Made by a program: the position numbers and the translations under genes
Shown here: positions 8,388 to 17,188 of the stretch, piece after piece
Layout of the letters: each line of letters opens with the position of its first letter
How positions within the stretch are numbered: position 1 is the stretch's first letter
Assembly: GCA_945903465.1 (NCBI GenBank)
Contig: CAMDOF010000001.1
Span: 62,001 to 126,000, forward strand
Origin: Opitutus sp. GAS368
GTDB lineage: Bacteria > Verrucomicrobiota > Verrucomicrobiia > Opitutales > Opitutaceae
Direction: 5' to 3'
Length of the DNA stretch: 64,000 bases
Notes under the pieces: generated by a model
Seen by the model: only the letters and a program-made list of their open reading frames with translations
What the model was told of the DNA's origin: nothing
Database searches by the model: none

Positions 8388-10433
8388 TTATTTTTTAACG
8401 CTTGGGCGTTTCACTTGATAGAAAAAACCATCCTCAGCCCCAATCAGGAGCTGCTGGGTGGTGGCGAAATAGGTGGGCTTGGTGGCGTGGCCCGCCAGGA
8501 CATGGGCACTCACCGGTCCTTCGTCGCGAAAGGCCCATTGCCCTGCCGCATTTTTCCCAAGATTACGAAAAAAATTAACGTTGGGATTACTATTCATCAA
8601 AATATCCACCTTGCCGTCACCGTCCCAATCGACCGTGCAAAAGGTGCGTCGACCGCGACGGCCGTAGATGCCGTCATTGAGGCGCAGCAGGCCCGACTGC
8701 TGATTTTGCGGTTTGCCGTTACTGTCAAAAACGCTCGCGCCTTCACTCCAAAAAATGCGTTGGGCGGCCCCGAGCGCCAACCTGCCGTCAGCCAATCGCT
8801 GGCGTTCGTAAAGTGCGAGGTAACCATCCGGATCCGCCATCAGGAGGTCCATCAGCCCATCACCGTTCCAATCGATCATCTGCGGAGTTGTCCGCCATTG
8901 CGTACTCAATTCTCTCCCTTGCGGTTTCCACCAATTTCCCGCGAGCGCTGGCGTCAGCACGCCCGCCGGTAGGGTAAGTTCGACGGGTTGCCCAGCGGCA
9001 AGTCGCGGCGCGGTGCGTGTGCCGATGTTTTTATACCAAATAATTTTCCCCCAGATGCCATTCGTCATGATGTCGGGCAATCCGTCGCCATCCCAATCGG
9101 CGACGCTCAACACGGAGTAGCCCCACTTCGCTTCAGCGGGACCTTGGATCGATCCATTAAAGCCCGCTTGCTCGCGAATCAACTTACCTCCGGCGCTGAG
9201 ATAGCGCGGTGGCGCCCAGCGCGTCGGCTCACCACCCAGATTCTCGATGAACGCAATATAGCCGGCACTGTTCCCGCTGATTATATCCTCGTCCCCGTCG
9301 CCGTCCCAATCGATCGCATACGGCGTGGCGAGGGCGCCAAACTTCACGTCGGCGGCAAATTGCCGGAAATAACGTGGCGGCAAAAACTGCGGCATACCGC
9401 CAAGCACCTTGCCCGTATTTTCGATGAAAGCCACCCGACCGTCTTCATCCCCGACCACCAGATCAAGATCGCCATCACCATCAAAATCAACCGCCGTCGG
9501 GGTGATCATGCACAAGTCCATCTTGATCGGTAGACCAGCGCTGCTGAGCTGGCGGCCGATCGCGTAAACGGGCTGCGTACGCGTGCCGACATTTTCATAA
9601 TAAGTAAACCCGTCACGAAACTCGCCGCAAATCAGATCAAGCTTCCCTGTGCCGCGGAAATCACCCCACATGGGCGAGGGCATCCCGTAAGGGTCGATGT
9701 CCTTGCCGCCAGCCTGCAGCCGCACCGGCGTCGCGTAGACCGGGTTCGCCGTCGTTCCCTTGTTGCGGAGCAAATACACATAGCCGCGCAACTTGCCCCG
9801 CGTCCATTCACCTTGCGCGTTAAACGCACCTTCGCCGCCATTTAGAGGACCAAAGTCACCCCAAAAATCAATGCCCACGGTCACATCGAGGGCGCCGTCA
9901 CCGTCGTAATCGACGAACTTCCATTGATTCTGCCGGATGTTCCCGGCCTCCGTGTGAATTTTCTCCGGCACGGGAATTTTCACCGGCTGATTAAACTGAG
10001 ACTTCACGAAATCAGGGAAGACGTTGCCCTTGAAATCATAGATGTCACCTCGCTTTGCCGAAGCCGTCGCCGTCACCACCGGAGCGCCATTGATGTAGGA
10101 GATCCCCACGGATGGGGCGGATTTTCCAATTAACACCGCGGGCTTGAAAATCGGCAGTTTTAACTGGGAGTCGACCTGACCGCTGTTCTCAAAAAACCAC
10201 GTGCCGTTCGAAGGTTTGTCTGTGCAAACCACCACGAGGTCCATCAGCCCGTCGCCATTATAATCCATCGGCAATGGCCACGCCCAGAGCCCCACGCCGA
10301 GATCAGCCAGCGCTCCCGGGTTGTGATGCGCGAGACGCGGCATCACATCGGTAGATCCAGCGGCGAGCCCGAACCGTGGCATGAGCATCATTGTGACAAT
10401 TCCGAGCGAGCGGAGCACGAGGGTGTATTTCAT
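8388..10433 (-). CDS. Secreted FG-GAP/VCBS repeat protein
   Basis: This 681-residue exported protein has a signal peptide (about 1-25, ending GLAAG) and at least seven calcium-binding loops of the type D-x-D/N-G-D-x-x-D: DYNGDGLMD, DYDGDGALD, DFDGDGDLD, DWDGDGDED, DWDGDGLPD, DWNGDGLMD and DWDGDGKVD. These occur in integrin-like FG-GAP/VCBS propeller blades. Such proteins in Verrucomicrobia and Planctomycetes often sit in glycan-use loci and may bind or cleave polysaccharide; some polysaccharide lyases share this fold. No catalytic motif is recognisable here. It is 91 bases downstream of the TonB receptor in the same direction and was probably co-transcribed with it, so a role as a surface or periplasmic glycan-binding partner is an inference. 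Confidence 0.85.
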   Translation of the reverse strand: MKYTLVLRSLGIVTMMLMPRFGLAAGSTDVMPRLAHHNPGALADLGVGLWAWPLPMDYNGDGLMDLVVVCTDKPSNGTWFFENSGQVDSQLKLPIFKPAVLIGKSAPSVGISYINGAPVVTATASAKRGDIYDFKGNVFPDFVKSQFNQPVKIPVPEKIHTEAGNIRQNQWKFVDYDGDGALDVTVGIDFWGDFGPLNGGEGAFNAQGEWTRGKLRGYVYLLRNKGTTANPVYATPVRLQAGGKDIDPYGMPSPMWGDFRGTGKLDLICGEFRDGFTYYENVGTRTQPVYAIGRQLSSAGLPIKMDLCMITPTAVDFDGDGDLDLVVGDEDGRVAFIENTGKVLGGMPQFLPPRYFRQFAADVKFGALATPYAIDWDGDGDEDIISGNSAGYIAFIENLGGEPTRWAPPRYLSAGGKLIREQAGFNGSIQGPAEAKWGYSVLSVADWDGDGLPDIMTNGIWGKIIWYKNIGTRTAPRLAAGQPVELTLPAGVLTPALAGNWWKPQGRELSTQWRTTPQMIDWNGDGLMDLLMADPDGYLALYERQRLADGRLALGAAQRIFWSEGASVFDSNGKPQNQQSGLLRLNDGIYGRRGRRTFCTVDWDGDGKVDILMNSNPNVNFFRNLGKNAAGQWAFRDEGPVSAHVLAGHATKPTYFATTQQLLIGAEDGFFYQVKRPSVKK

Positions 10434-10524
10434 ATTAAATTAACTTGGAACGTTCGAACGACTGCCCGCTGCGCCGTCGCCGGCGGCGTCACGCCAACAA
10501 AAAATATCCCCATACTATTGAAAA

Positions 10525-13482
10525 TCAAAAGCGCCCGCTGACACCGAGGTTGACGGTGGTTCCGGTGATTACCGTGCGCTGCATCTGATCGGTGACGCCG
10601 CGATAATTCGCGATGGGTTGGTTGAAGAGATTGGAAACATCAAGGTTCAGGCCAACCCGCGGGGTGAGTTGATAGCCGAAGCCCAGGTTAACCGTCGTCC
10701 GCGCAAACTGGTATAAATTCCGGCCCAACGTAGTGGCGGTGTAAGCGGTCGTATAGTCACTCGTGTAGTTCACGAGCACGCGGGAATTGAAGCTGCGAAA
10801 ACGCCACGCGACGCTCACGTTGCCGGTCTTTGGAATAAAATTAGCGACCTGCCCCGAGGTCAGCAGCGTCGTCCCCGTGAACTTTCCATGCGTGTCAAGG
10901 ATTGTGTAGTTACCGGCAAAGCTCAGCCCCTTGAGCATTCCGGGCAACCACGTGAACTGCTGCTGATAGCTCAGCTCCCATCCCTGCACGAAGGCTGTGC
11001 CCGCATTCAGCGTGCTCAGTGCCGTGAAGTTGGCGTATTCACCATTGTAGCCGTTGTTCACGCCGCTCGGGATCACCCCGGTAATCTGACCGCTCACCAA
11101 GTAATCCGTGATCTCTTTATGGAACCAGCCAATCGAGAAATTCCCCACCGGCTCGAAATAATAGTCGAGCGTCGCGTCCCAGTTTTTTGCCATCTGCGGC
11201 TTAAGACTTGGATTATTGATCGTCAGCGTCTGCGCCGTCTCGTTGGCCGTTTCATTGGGCAAGGCATTGGTCATCGCGGGACGCCCGAAGCTCGTCGACC
11301 AGCTCAAGCGGGCCTTCACATTGGGTGTGATCTCCTGCGTGAGATGCGCGCTCGGAAATGCCTTCGTGTAGCTTCCCGCCAACTCGCGTCGCGTATTCGC
11401 ATAATCGCGCGTCGCCGCGCCCGCTGGATCAGCCGTCTGCTGCGCGGCCGTGCTCGCCGTGCGCGCCCTCACCCAGCCCCGACTGGAGGTATCCGTTTTT
11501 TCCGTACGGACACCCGCCAATAAGCCAGTATGACCTACTTTCGCCTGGCCCAGCAGGTAGCCGGCGGTCACCGCCTCGGTCACCGCGTTGGTACCCGTGT
11601 ACTTGGTGGTTTCCCTAAAATAAAGATCCTCGCTCCAAACCGTCGGAGTTACCGGCACCTCGGCTTTAATCAACGCCGCCGTCTCCCACGAGGGGATGTG
11701 CCGGCCGAGCTTAACGGTGTCCCACGTCACGATGGCCGGTTCCGCCGCGAGGGCGGTCGTTCCCGTATAAGCCCAGCGCCGATCGCGACCGACCACCTTC
11801 GCCATCTGCTCGCGCCAATCACCACCCACTTTCAAGAATGCGCTGAAATCCAAAGGCAACTTGTACCGGGCATTGGCCCGCACGTTCTTGATCTCCACGT
11901 CGCGATCGTTATTGCGCGTCACCATGAAACCCGTCGGGCGATAGTTGGCGGGATTCGTGAAATCGAGACCGCCGTTCGGCAAGAAACCTGGGTAGAGGTC
12001 AGATTTACTTCGATCCAGAATCCAGCCCGTGCCGGTGATCCGATTGGTTAACGTACCGCCTTTGCCCGATCCGAGGTTGTTGTGCGTCTGACTGTAATTC
12101 GCGTTATAATCGATTTCAAAGCCGCTTAAGATATGCTCAGCCCCGAGATCAAATTGCCGCGTGCGATTATAAAAACTGTACATCGTTTCTGACACATCAA
12201 TGACTGATGCCGCCACCGATCTGACGGTCGTCACACGATCCGAATACCCGGGCACAACTCCCGAGGTGCTCGCGTTTGGTGCCGTCTGGTTCGTAAACGC
12301 TCGCGTCCCATAAATGCGGTTATAGGGCTCATTCGCGTCATTATAAATGACATTGAAAGTGAGCTTGGTCTGCGCCGATAGGCGGTAATCCGCCTTCACG
12401 TTAATGCTGCCCTGCTTCCGATTGTTAAAGGCATCTTGCGTGCCGTAATCCCAAAGGTAAGCCGGCTGGCTCGTGGTATTTTCGAAGTCGCGCAGGGTGC
12501 GAAAATACCCCGCAACATTTTCGCTGTAGAAAACGTTGAGCGCTACTCCCAAGTTTCTTTCGCCACCGAGTACGTCAAATACCTCTTGGTAGCCGACATT
12601 AACCAACGGGTGCATCCGGTGAGCCTCGCGCAAGGGGATCTGCTGCGTAAACGACGGGGCCCAGCGCGCACTCGCACTATAGGTTAGGCGGCGCTTTTCC
12701 CGCATGCTGAGCGGCGAGCGCGTCTTCAGATTGATGGTGCCACCGAGCGAGTCAGCACCCTTGTCAGGCGTGTGGCCTTTGATCACTTCCAGTTGTTCAA
12801 ACATCGCACCCGTGAGAGAATGCGTCTGAAACTGGCGGTTCATGCCACCGACGTTCGAGATCAGGGCACCGTCGACCGTCACTCGATTTAAGGTCGGGCC
12901 CATCCCCCGGACCGTTAGTCCCGTCACGTTCCCTTCCTCGTCTAAATTACCAGCAACCCCCGGCAGCCGAATCGCTAGCTCACCCGCACTCATGTTGGGC
13001 AGATTCCCAAACGAATCCATCGCCACAATGTTCTTCACATTATCGGCATTGCGCTGGGCGGTGATCGCCGCTGCCCCGCCTTCACGCTCACCCGTGACCT
13101 TAAACTCCTGCATCTGGTAAATACTGGTCGTGAGATCAAACCTCTGCACGACGCGCTGCCCTTCGCCCACGCTCACCTTCTGCCGCACCGCATCAAGCCC
13201 GGTGTAAGAAGCGATCACCTCGTGCATGCCCGCGGGAACAGTTAAGACATAGCGACCCGTATTGTCGGCCAACGCGGTGAGTCCGAGCAGCGGCACTTCA
13301 ACTTTCGCACCTTGGAGCAGATTGCCCGTGGCAAGGTTACTCACCGTGCCTGTAAGGGTACCCGCGGGAATTGCCGCGCTGCGCCCAACCACGGCGAGGG
13401 CACACGTCAGCCAACAAGCGAAAACCAGCGTCCGCGCGAGCCGCTGACGCCAAAATAAAAGCGAGTGCCTGAATATTTGCAT
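10525..13482 (-). CDS. TonB-dependent outer-membrane receptor 1
   Basis: This 985-residue receptor should import a large ligand, probably an oligosaccharide, across the outer membrane using TonB energy. After a signal peptide (about 1-36) comes a carboxypeptidase-regulatory-like domain (GTLTGTVSN ... GRYVLTVPAG), then the plug (FKVTGERE, DSFGNLPNM, TVRGMGPTLNRVTVDGA, LEVIKGHTPDKGADSLGGTINLKT) and a long beta-barrel ending in aromatic Phe (VSGRF). The frame extends 18 codons upstream, but the ATG at 13480-13482 gives the best signal peptide. It is first of a seven-gene minus-strand run. It is closely similar in organisation and many sequence blocks to the receptor at 17189. A C9 tract lies about 217 bases upstream. 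Ligand unknown. Confidence 0.92.
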   Translation of the reverse strand: MQIFRHSLLFWRQRLARTLVFACWLTCALAVVGRSAAIPAGTLTGTVSNLATGNLLQGAKVEVPLLGLTALADNTGRYVLTVPAGMHEVIASYTGLDAVRQKVSVGEGQRVVQRFDLTTSIYQMQEFKVTGEREGGAAAITAQRNADNVKNIVAMDSFGNLPNMSAGELAIRLPGVAGNLDEEGNVTGLTVRGMGPTLNRVTVDGALISNVGGMNRQFQTHSLTGAMFEQLEVIKGHTPDKGADSLGGTINLKTRSPLSMREKRRLTYSASARWAPSFTQQIPLREAHRMHPLVNVGYQEVFDVLGGERNLGVALNVFYSENVAGYFRTLRDFENTTSQPAYLWDYGTQDAFNNRKQGSINVKADYRLSAQTKLTFNVIYNDANEPYNRIYGTRAFTNQTAPNASTSGVVPGYSDRVTTVRSVAASVIDVSETMYSFYNRTRQFDLGAEHILSGFEIDYNANYSQTHNNLGSGKGGTLTNRITGTGWILDRSKSDLYPGFLPNGGLDFTNPANYRPTGFMVTRNNDRDVEIKNVRANARYKLPLDFSAFLKVGGDWREQMAKVVGRDRRWAYTGTTALAAEPAIVTWDTVKLGRHIPSWETAALIKAEVPVTPTVWSEDLYFRETTKYTGTNAVTEAVTAGYLLGQAKVGHTGLLAGVRTEKTDTSSRGWVRARTASTAAQQTADPAGAATRDYANTRRELAGSYTKAFPSAHLTQEITPNVKARLSWSTSFGRPAMTNALPNETANETAQTLTINNPSLKPQMAKNWDATLDYYFEPVGNFSIGWFHKEITDYLVSGQITGVIPSGVNNGYNGEYANFTALSTLNAGTAFVQGWELSYQQQFTWLPGMLKGLSFAGNYTILDTHGKFTGTTLLTSGQVANFIPKTGNVSVAWRFRSFNSRVLVNYTSDYTTAYTATTLGRNLYQFARTTVNLGFGYQLTPRVGLNLDVSNLFNQPIANYRGVTDQMQRTVITGTTVNLGVSGRF

Positions 13483-13884
13483 AAAGGAGGGTTGGTAACA
13501 ACTGCCGACGGGAAACTGATCGGGTACTAACATCAAGGAGAACCTGCTAAATCGATTTTTTTTTAAAGCGCAATTCCTGATTTACTCCAGAACACGGCGC
13601 CGAGCCCCGACTCGGTTGGGCCAAAAGGGATCTCCCCGGGCCCACCGTTTTGAACCGCACGCGGTATCGTGCGATCATGCACCGATCCGTCGTGATCTCC
13701 CCCCCCCGACCAGCGCCCATCGCGCCACCCATGATCCACCCGCCAGCCTGCTGACCCCAGCAATCCAACAATTCCGCCGCCGGCGTCATTGACTCGCTGC
13801 TAAATCAATTTATTTTCCCGAAGGATCCGACTCTGATTTTCGCCCCTCCTGATCTCCAACCCACCAGTCCTTCCGCCAATCTCG
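13483..13884. other. Divergent intergenic region, TonB receptor 1 / glycosidase
   Basis: It must carry promoters for both divergent genes. A short direct repeat CTGCTAAATCRATTT occurs at 13544-13558 and 13797-13811, one near each gene, and could be a shared regulator site. A C9 tract lies at 13699-13707 and a T9 tract near 13556. No gene is seen; the 80-residue antisense ORF has no recognisable features. Confidence 0.5.
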
Positions 13885-16395
13885 ATGAGATCACACTCCA
13901 CGCCCCAGCCCGACCTTGACGCACATTTTAGCCGGAAACATCTGCAGTTGAAAAGTTGGCTCGACCGATTGCTCGGATATTTTCTGCTGGCTACCTCTTT
14001 AATTACGAGCGGATCCATGCTCAACGCCGCGGACCCCGCGTTAAACCTCAACACCGCGGTCGTCGTCGTTCCGCCGGGGTTGACCGGCCCGGAGCGCAAG
14101 GCCGTAACCCTTTTGGTTGAGGAAGCCGAAAAACGCGGGCTCGTTCGTTGGGAAGTGCGGGAAACCACCCCACCCTCCGGGCAACCGGCGATCTACCTGG
14201 GGCAAAGAGCCGCCCTCACGCGCGCCTTCCCCGCGATCGCCGCCCATCTGCCGATCACGATGAACTTGCCGCCGGAGGGGTTCACCCTTTCCACGGCACT
14301 CGCCGGCAGCATTGTGATCGCCGGCAACGACGCCCGCGGCGTTCTCTACGGCGCGGGACGCCTGCTCCGCGCGCTCAGCTACGGCCGAGAATCCATCACC
14401 CTCGAAACGCCGCTGAATCTGACCACCGCGCCCAAGTATCGCATCCGTGGCCATCAGTTCGCTTATCGCCCCAAGACCAACTCCTACGACGGCTGGACTG
14501 TGGCGATGTGGGAGCAATACCTCCGCGACCTCCTCGTCTACGGTATTAACGCCATTGAAATTATTCCGCCACGCTCCGACGATGACGCCGACAGTCCCCA
14601 TTTTAATCTCACGCCGATCCGCATGATGATCGAATTATCGCGGCTCGCCCGAGATTACGGGATTGAGCTTTGGATCTGGTATCCGGCCCTTGATAAAGAC
14701 TACGGCCAGCCTGCCCAAGTCGAATTCGCCCTGAAGGAGTGGCGGAGCGTTCTCAGCCAGTTACCGAAAGTGGACGCGTTATTTATTCCCGGAGGAGACC
14801 CTGGCCACACCCCGCCAAAAGACCTTTTCCCGATGATGGAGAAACAAGCCGCGCAACTCCGCGCCATTCACCCCCAAGCACGAGTCTGGATGTCGCCCCA
14901 AGGGTTTAACGCCGCCTGGATGGAGGACTTCTACGCGATCATGAAATTGCGACCGGCTTGGCTCGAGGGCGTGGCCTTTGGCCCGCAGCAACGCGTCAGC
15001 GTGGAAGAGCTGAAAGCTCACCTTCCCGCTGGCCTGCCCATCCGCTTCTACCCCGACATCACGCATACACTCAGTGCCCAGTTCCCCGTGCCACATTGGG
15101 ATTACCCCTTCCAAGTCACCTTAAATCGCGAGCCGATCAACCCCCGCCCGCTCGACCAAGCCGCGATTTTTCGCCGCCTCCAACCGCTAAACGAATTCGG
15201 CGTCATCACTTACTCGGAAGGCTGCAACGATGATGTCAACAAAGTCATCTGGAGCACGCTCAGTTGGGCTCCCGAGACCGCTGTCGTCGACATTCTCCGT
15301 GATTACAGTCGCTACTTTATCGGCGCCAATCTGGCCGAAGCTTTCGCCCAGGGGCTTTTAGCACTGGAGCGCAACTGGCGCGGCCCACTCGCAACCAACG
15401 CAGGAGTCGGCGTTACCCTCGCGCAGTTTCAAGCAATGGAAAAAGCAGCCACGCCCGCCCAGTTACGCCACTGGCGCTTTCAACAGGGCCTCTATCGAGC
15501 CTACTATGACGCCACCATCCGGGCCCGGCTACTCGCTGAGACCGTTCAGGAACAAGCCGCCCTCGAAGACTTGCGCGGCGCCGGCCGCGTCGGCGCGCGC
15601 GCCGCGCTCGCCGCCGCCGAGCAGCGTATCGCTCTACCAGAGACACCTCCGGCCGCGCAGCTCCGCGCCCGCACCTTTGAACTCGCGGAGGCCCTCTTCC
15701 AAAGCATTCACATGCAGCTCAGCGTCCCACGATATCAAGCCATCAATGTCGGTCGCGGCGCCAATCTCGACCTCATCGATACACCGCTCAGCAACGCTCC
15801 TTGGCTGCGCGATCGTTTCACTTTCATTCGCACGATCGCGTCCGAAACGGATCGCCTCAAGGCGATTGACGACGTTCTCAACTGGGAAAATCCCGGTGCC
15901 GGCGGATTTTACGATGACCTCGGCAACGCCACGACCCAACCTCATCTCGTCCTCGGATCCGCCTACGCTGATGATCCCGCCTTCCTCAAAGCGCCCCACC
16001 AAGCCTCCGACCGCGGCCGGAGCAGCACTCCCCTCCGAATCTCATCCCGGACGTATTCAGAATCCCGTGACGATCAACCCTTGGAGTTGCTCTATCGCGA
16101 CCTCGACCCTCGCGCGACCTACCGGCTCCGCGTCGTCTACGGCACCGGCGCGATGGGCTCGCGTGATTTACCGATGCTGGTCAAGCTCGTCGCCAACGGT
16201 CGTTTCGAGGTCCATCCCCTGCGCCCCAAAGATCCCACCGGCCAGCCGGTGGAGTTTGCCTTGCCGGTCGAGGCCACCCAGAGCGGCGAGTTGCGCCTCA
16301 CTTGGTCCCGACCGGCCGGCCTCGGTGGAAACGGGCGCGGGGTCGAAGTCGCCGAAGTCTGGCTGATCCGCACCGCACCCGCCGCCCATCCCTAA
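13885..16395 (+). CDS. Secreted glycosidase-like protein, GH20/GH67-type N-domain
   Basis: This 836-residue protein has a hydrophobic signal-type segment at about 24-48 after a 23-residue polar leader. Residues 50-180 look like the non-catalytic N-domain shared by GH20 and GH67 enzymes, including GNDARGVLYGAGRLLRALS (147-165). A barrel-like domain follows, opening with RIRGHQFAYRPKTNSYDGW (187-204) and continuing with ELWIWYP, LFIPGGDPG (299-307) and SEGCNDD. The tail (about 690-836) looks like a beta-sandwich. This pattern is seen in predicted alpha-glucuronidase or hexosaminidase-like enzymes of Bacteroidetes and Verrucomicrobia, but I cannot place it in a defined CAZy family. The acidic residues in PGGDPG and SEGCNDD are candidates for catalysis. 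It lies between two paralogous TonB receptors, supporting a glycan role. Confidence 0.65.
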   Translation: MRSHSTPQPDLDAHFSRKHLQLKSWLDRLLGYFLLATSLITSGSMLNAADPALNLNTAVVVVPPGLTGPERKAVTLLVEEAEKRGLVRWEVRETTPPSGQPAIYLGQRAALTRAFPAIAAHLPITMNLPPEGFTLSTALAGSIVIAGNDARGVLYGAGRLLRALSYGRESITLETPLNLTTAPKYRIRGHQFAYRPKTNSYDGWTVAMWEQYLRDLLVYGINAIEIIPPRSDDDADSPHFNLTPIRMMIELSRLARDYGIELWIWYPALDKDYGQPAQVEFALKEWRSVLSQLPKVDALFIPGGDPGHTPPKDLFPMMEKQAAQLRAIHPQARVWMSPQGFNAAWMEDFYAIMKLRPAWLEGVAFGPQQRVSVEELKAHLPAGLPIRFYPDITHTLSAQFPVPHWDYPFQVTLNREPINPRPLDQAAIFRRLQPLNEFGVITYSEGCNDDVNKVIWSTLSWAPETAVVDILRDYSRYFIGANLAEAFAQGLLALERNWRGPLATNAGVGVTLAQFQAMEKAATPAQLRHWRFQQGLYRAYYDATIRARLLAETVQEQAALEDLRGAGRVGARAALAAAEQRIALPETPPAAQLRARTFELAEALFQSIHMQLSVPRYQAINVGRGANLDLIDTPLSNAPWLRDRFTFIRTIASETDRLKAIDDVLNWENPGAGGFYDDLGNATTQPHLVLGSAYADDPAFLKAPHQASDRGRSSTPLRISSRTYSESRDDQPLELLYRDLDPRATYRLRVVYGTGAMGSRDLPMLVKLVANGRFEVHPLRPKDPTGQPVEFALPVEATQSGELRLTWSRPAGLGGNGRGVEVAEVWLIRTAPAAHP

Positions 16396-16576
16396 GTCCA
16401 ACAGATCCCGGCCCCACCGCAGCGCGCGCTTTATTCGCGGCGTGCTCAATCGAGCAAGTTTGCTCATGTCACCAAGCGCCGAAGAGACCGCCCCCGTTGG
16501 ACGCTCCTCTTAAGCCAAGGTTGCCACGCGAGTGCCTAAAGATCGGCTTCCGCCTGGCGCAACGTGCCGCGCGATC

Positions 16577-16590
16577 GAAAACGCGTTTTC
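16577..16590. promoter_or_regulatory. Perfect 14-bp palindrome, possible operator
   Basis: GAAAACGCGTTTTC is fully self-complementary with a central CG, the general form of LacI-family operators. It lies about 180 bases after the glycosidase stop and about 600 bases before TonB receptor 2. No regulator gene is in the window, so the function is a guess. Confidence 0.3.
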
Positions 16591-16838
16591 AAACACCCTG
16601 CGAAGGGCGCAAACCCCTGCGCTCGGAAATCTGGCCGCCGCGGCCTTCGTCCCCGTCCTCCGAACGATTCGATCCGTCGTCGTTCACCGCTGACTGCGAG
16701 TGGCGGTGACACCACCACCAAGGACCGGCAGTTTTGAAATCCCCAGTGACCGACCATCGCAAGCGACGGGTCGACAGGACGAAAAACATCTTTTTTGAAG
16801 GTCTAAGAAGATCCATCCCTACGGAAAGAACCCTGTTC

Positions 16839-16862
16839 AAACCGCCCATTTCTGGCGGTTTT
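16839..16862 (+). terminator. Possible intrinsic terminator
   Basis: AAACCGCC (16839-16846) pairs perfectly with GGCGGTTT (16854-16861) around a 7-base loop, followed by T then CG. The U-run forms part of the stem, so strength is doubtful. It lies about 440 bases after the glycosidase gene. Confidence 0.4.
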
Positions 16863-17188
16863 CGTCCTGCCACTGTCCCCGCTGACTGATCCTCCCGCAC
16901 TAATAAAAAAACGCCGCCATCTTGCAGGTTGACACGCTGGCGATCTTGCCGCGGCATTCGGTTTCCCCACCCCACGCGGCTTGCGCCAAAACGCACGGCG
17001 CTTTCGTCCAAACTCCTCGGAATTTGCCGCGATGCGCTCGTGCGCTTTTACGCAATTTCCAACCACCACGCCCCCCGCACAAAGCCCCCGAGGTGCGCCC
17101 CCCCCACCACTCATCCTCCGCCGGTTACCCGCCATAAAAATCCAATCAAAAAATCGCATTCTTTTAGTATCCATAAAAAAAGCACCTT

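Larger units (their letters stand above)
16396..17188. other. Long leader region before TonB receptor 2
   Basis: This 793-base stretch has no convincing gene; small ORFs here are unrelated to any family I know. It holds a perfect 14-bp palindrome (16577-16590), an 8-bp stem-loop (16839-16862), a C8 tract at 17098-17105 and an AT-rich segment (about 17140-17180) that probably includes the receptor promoter. The length suggests complex regulation or decay of an older gene. Confidence 0.5.
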
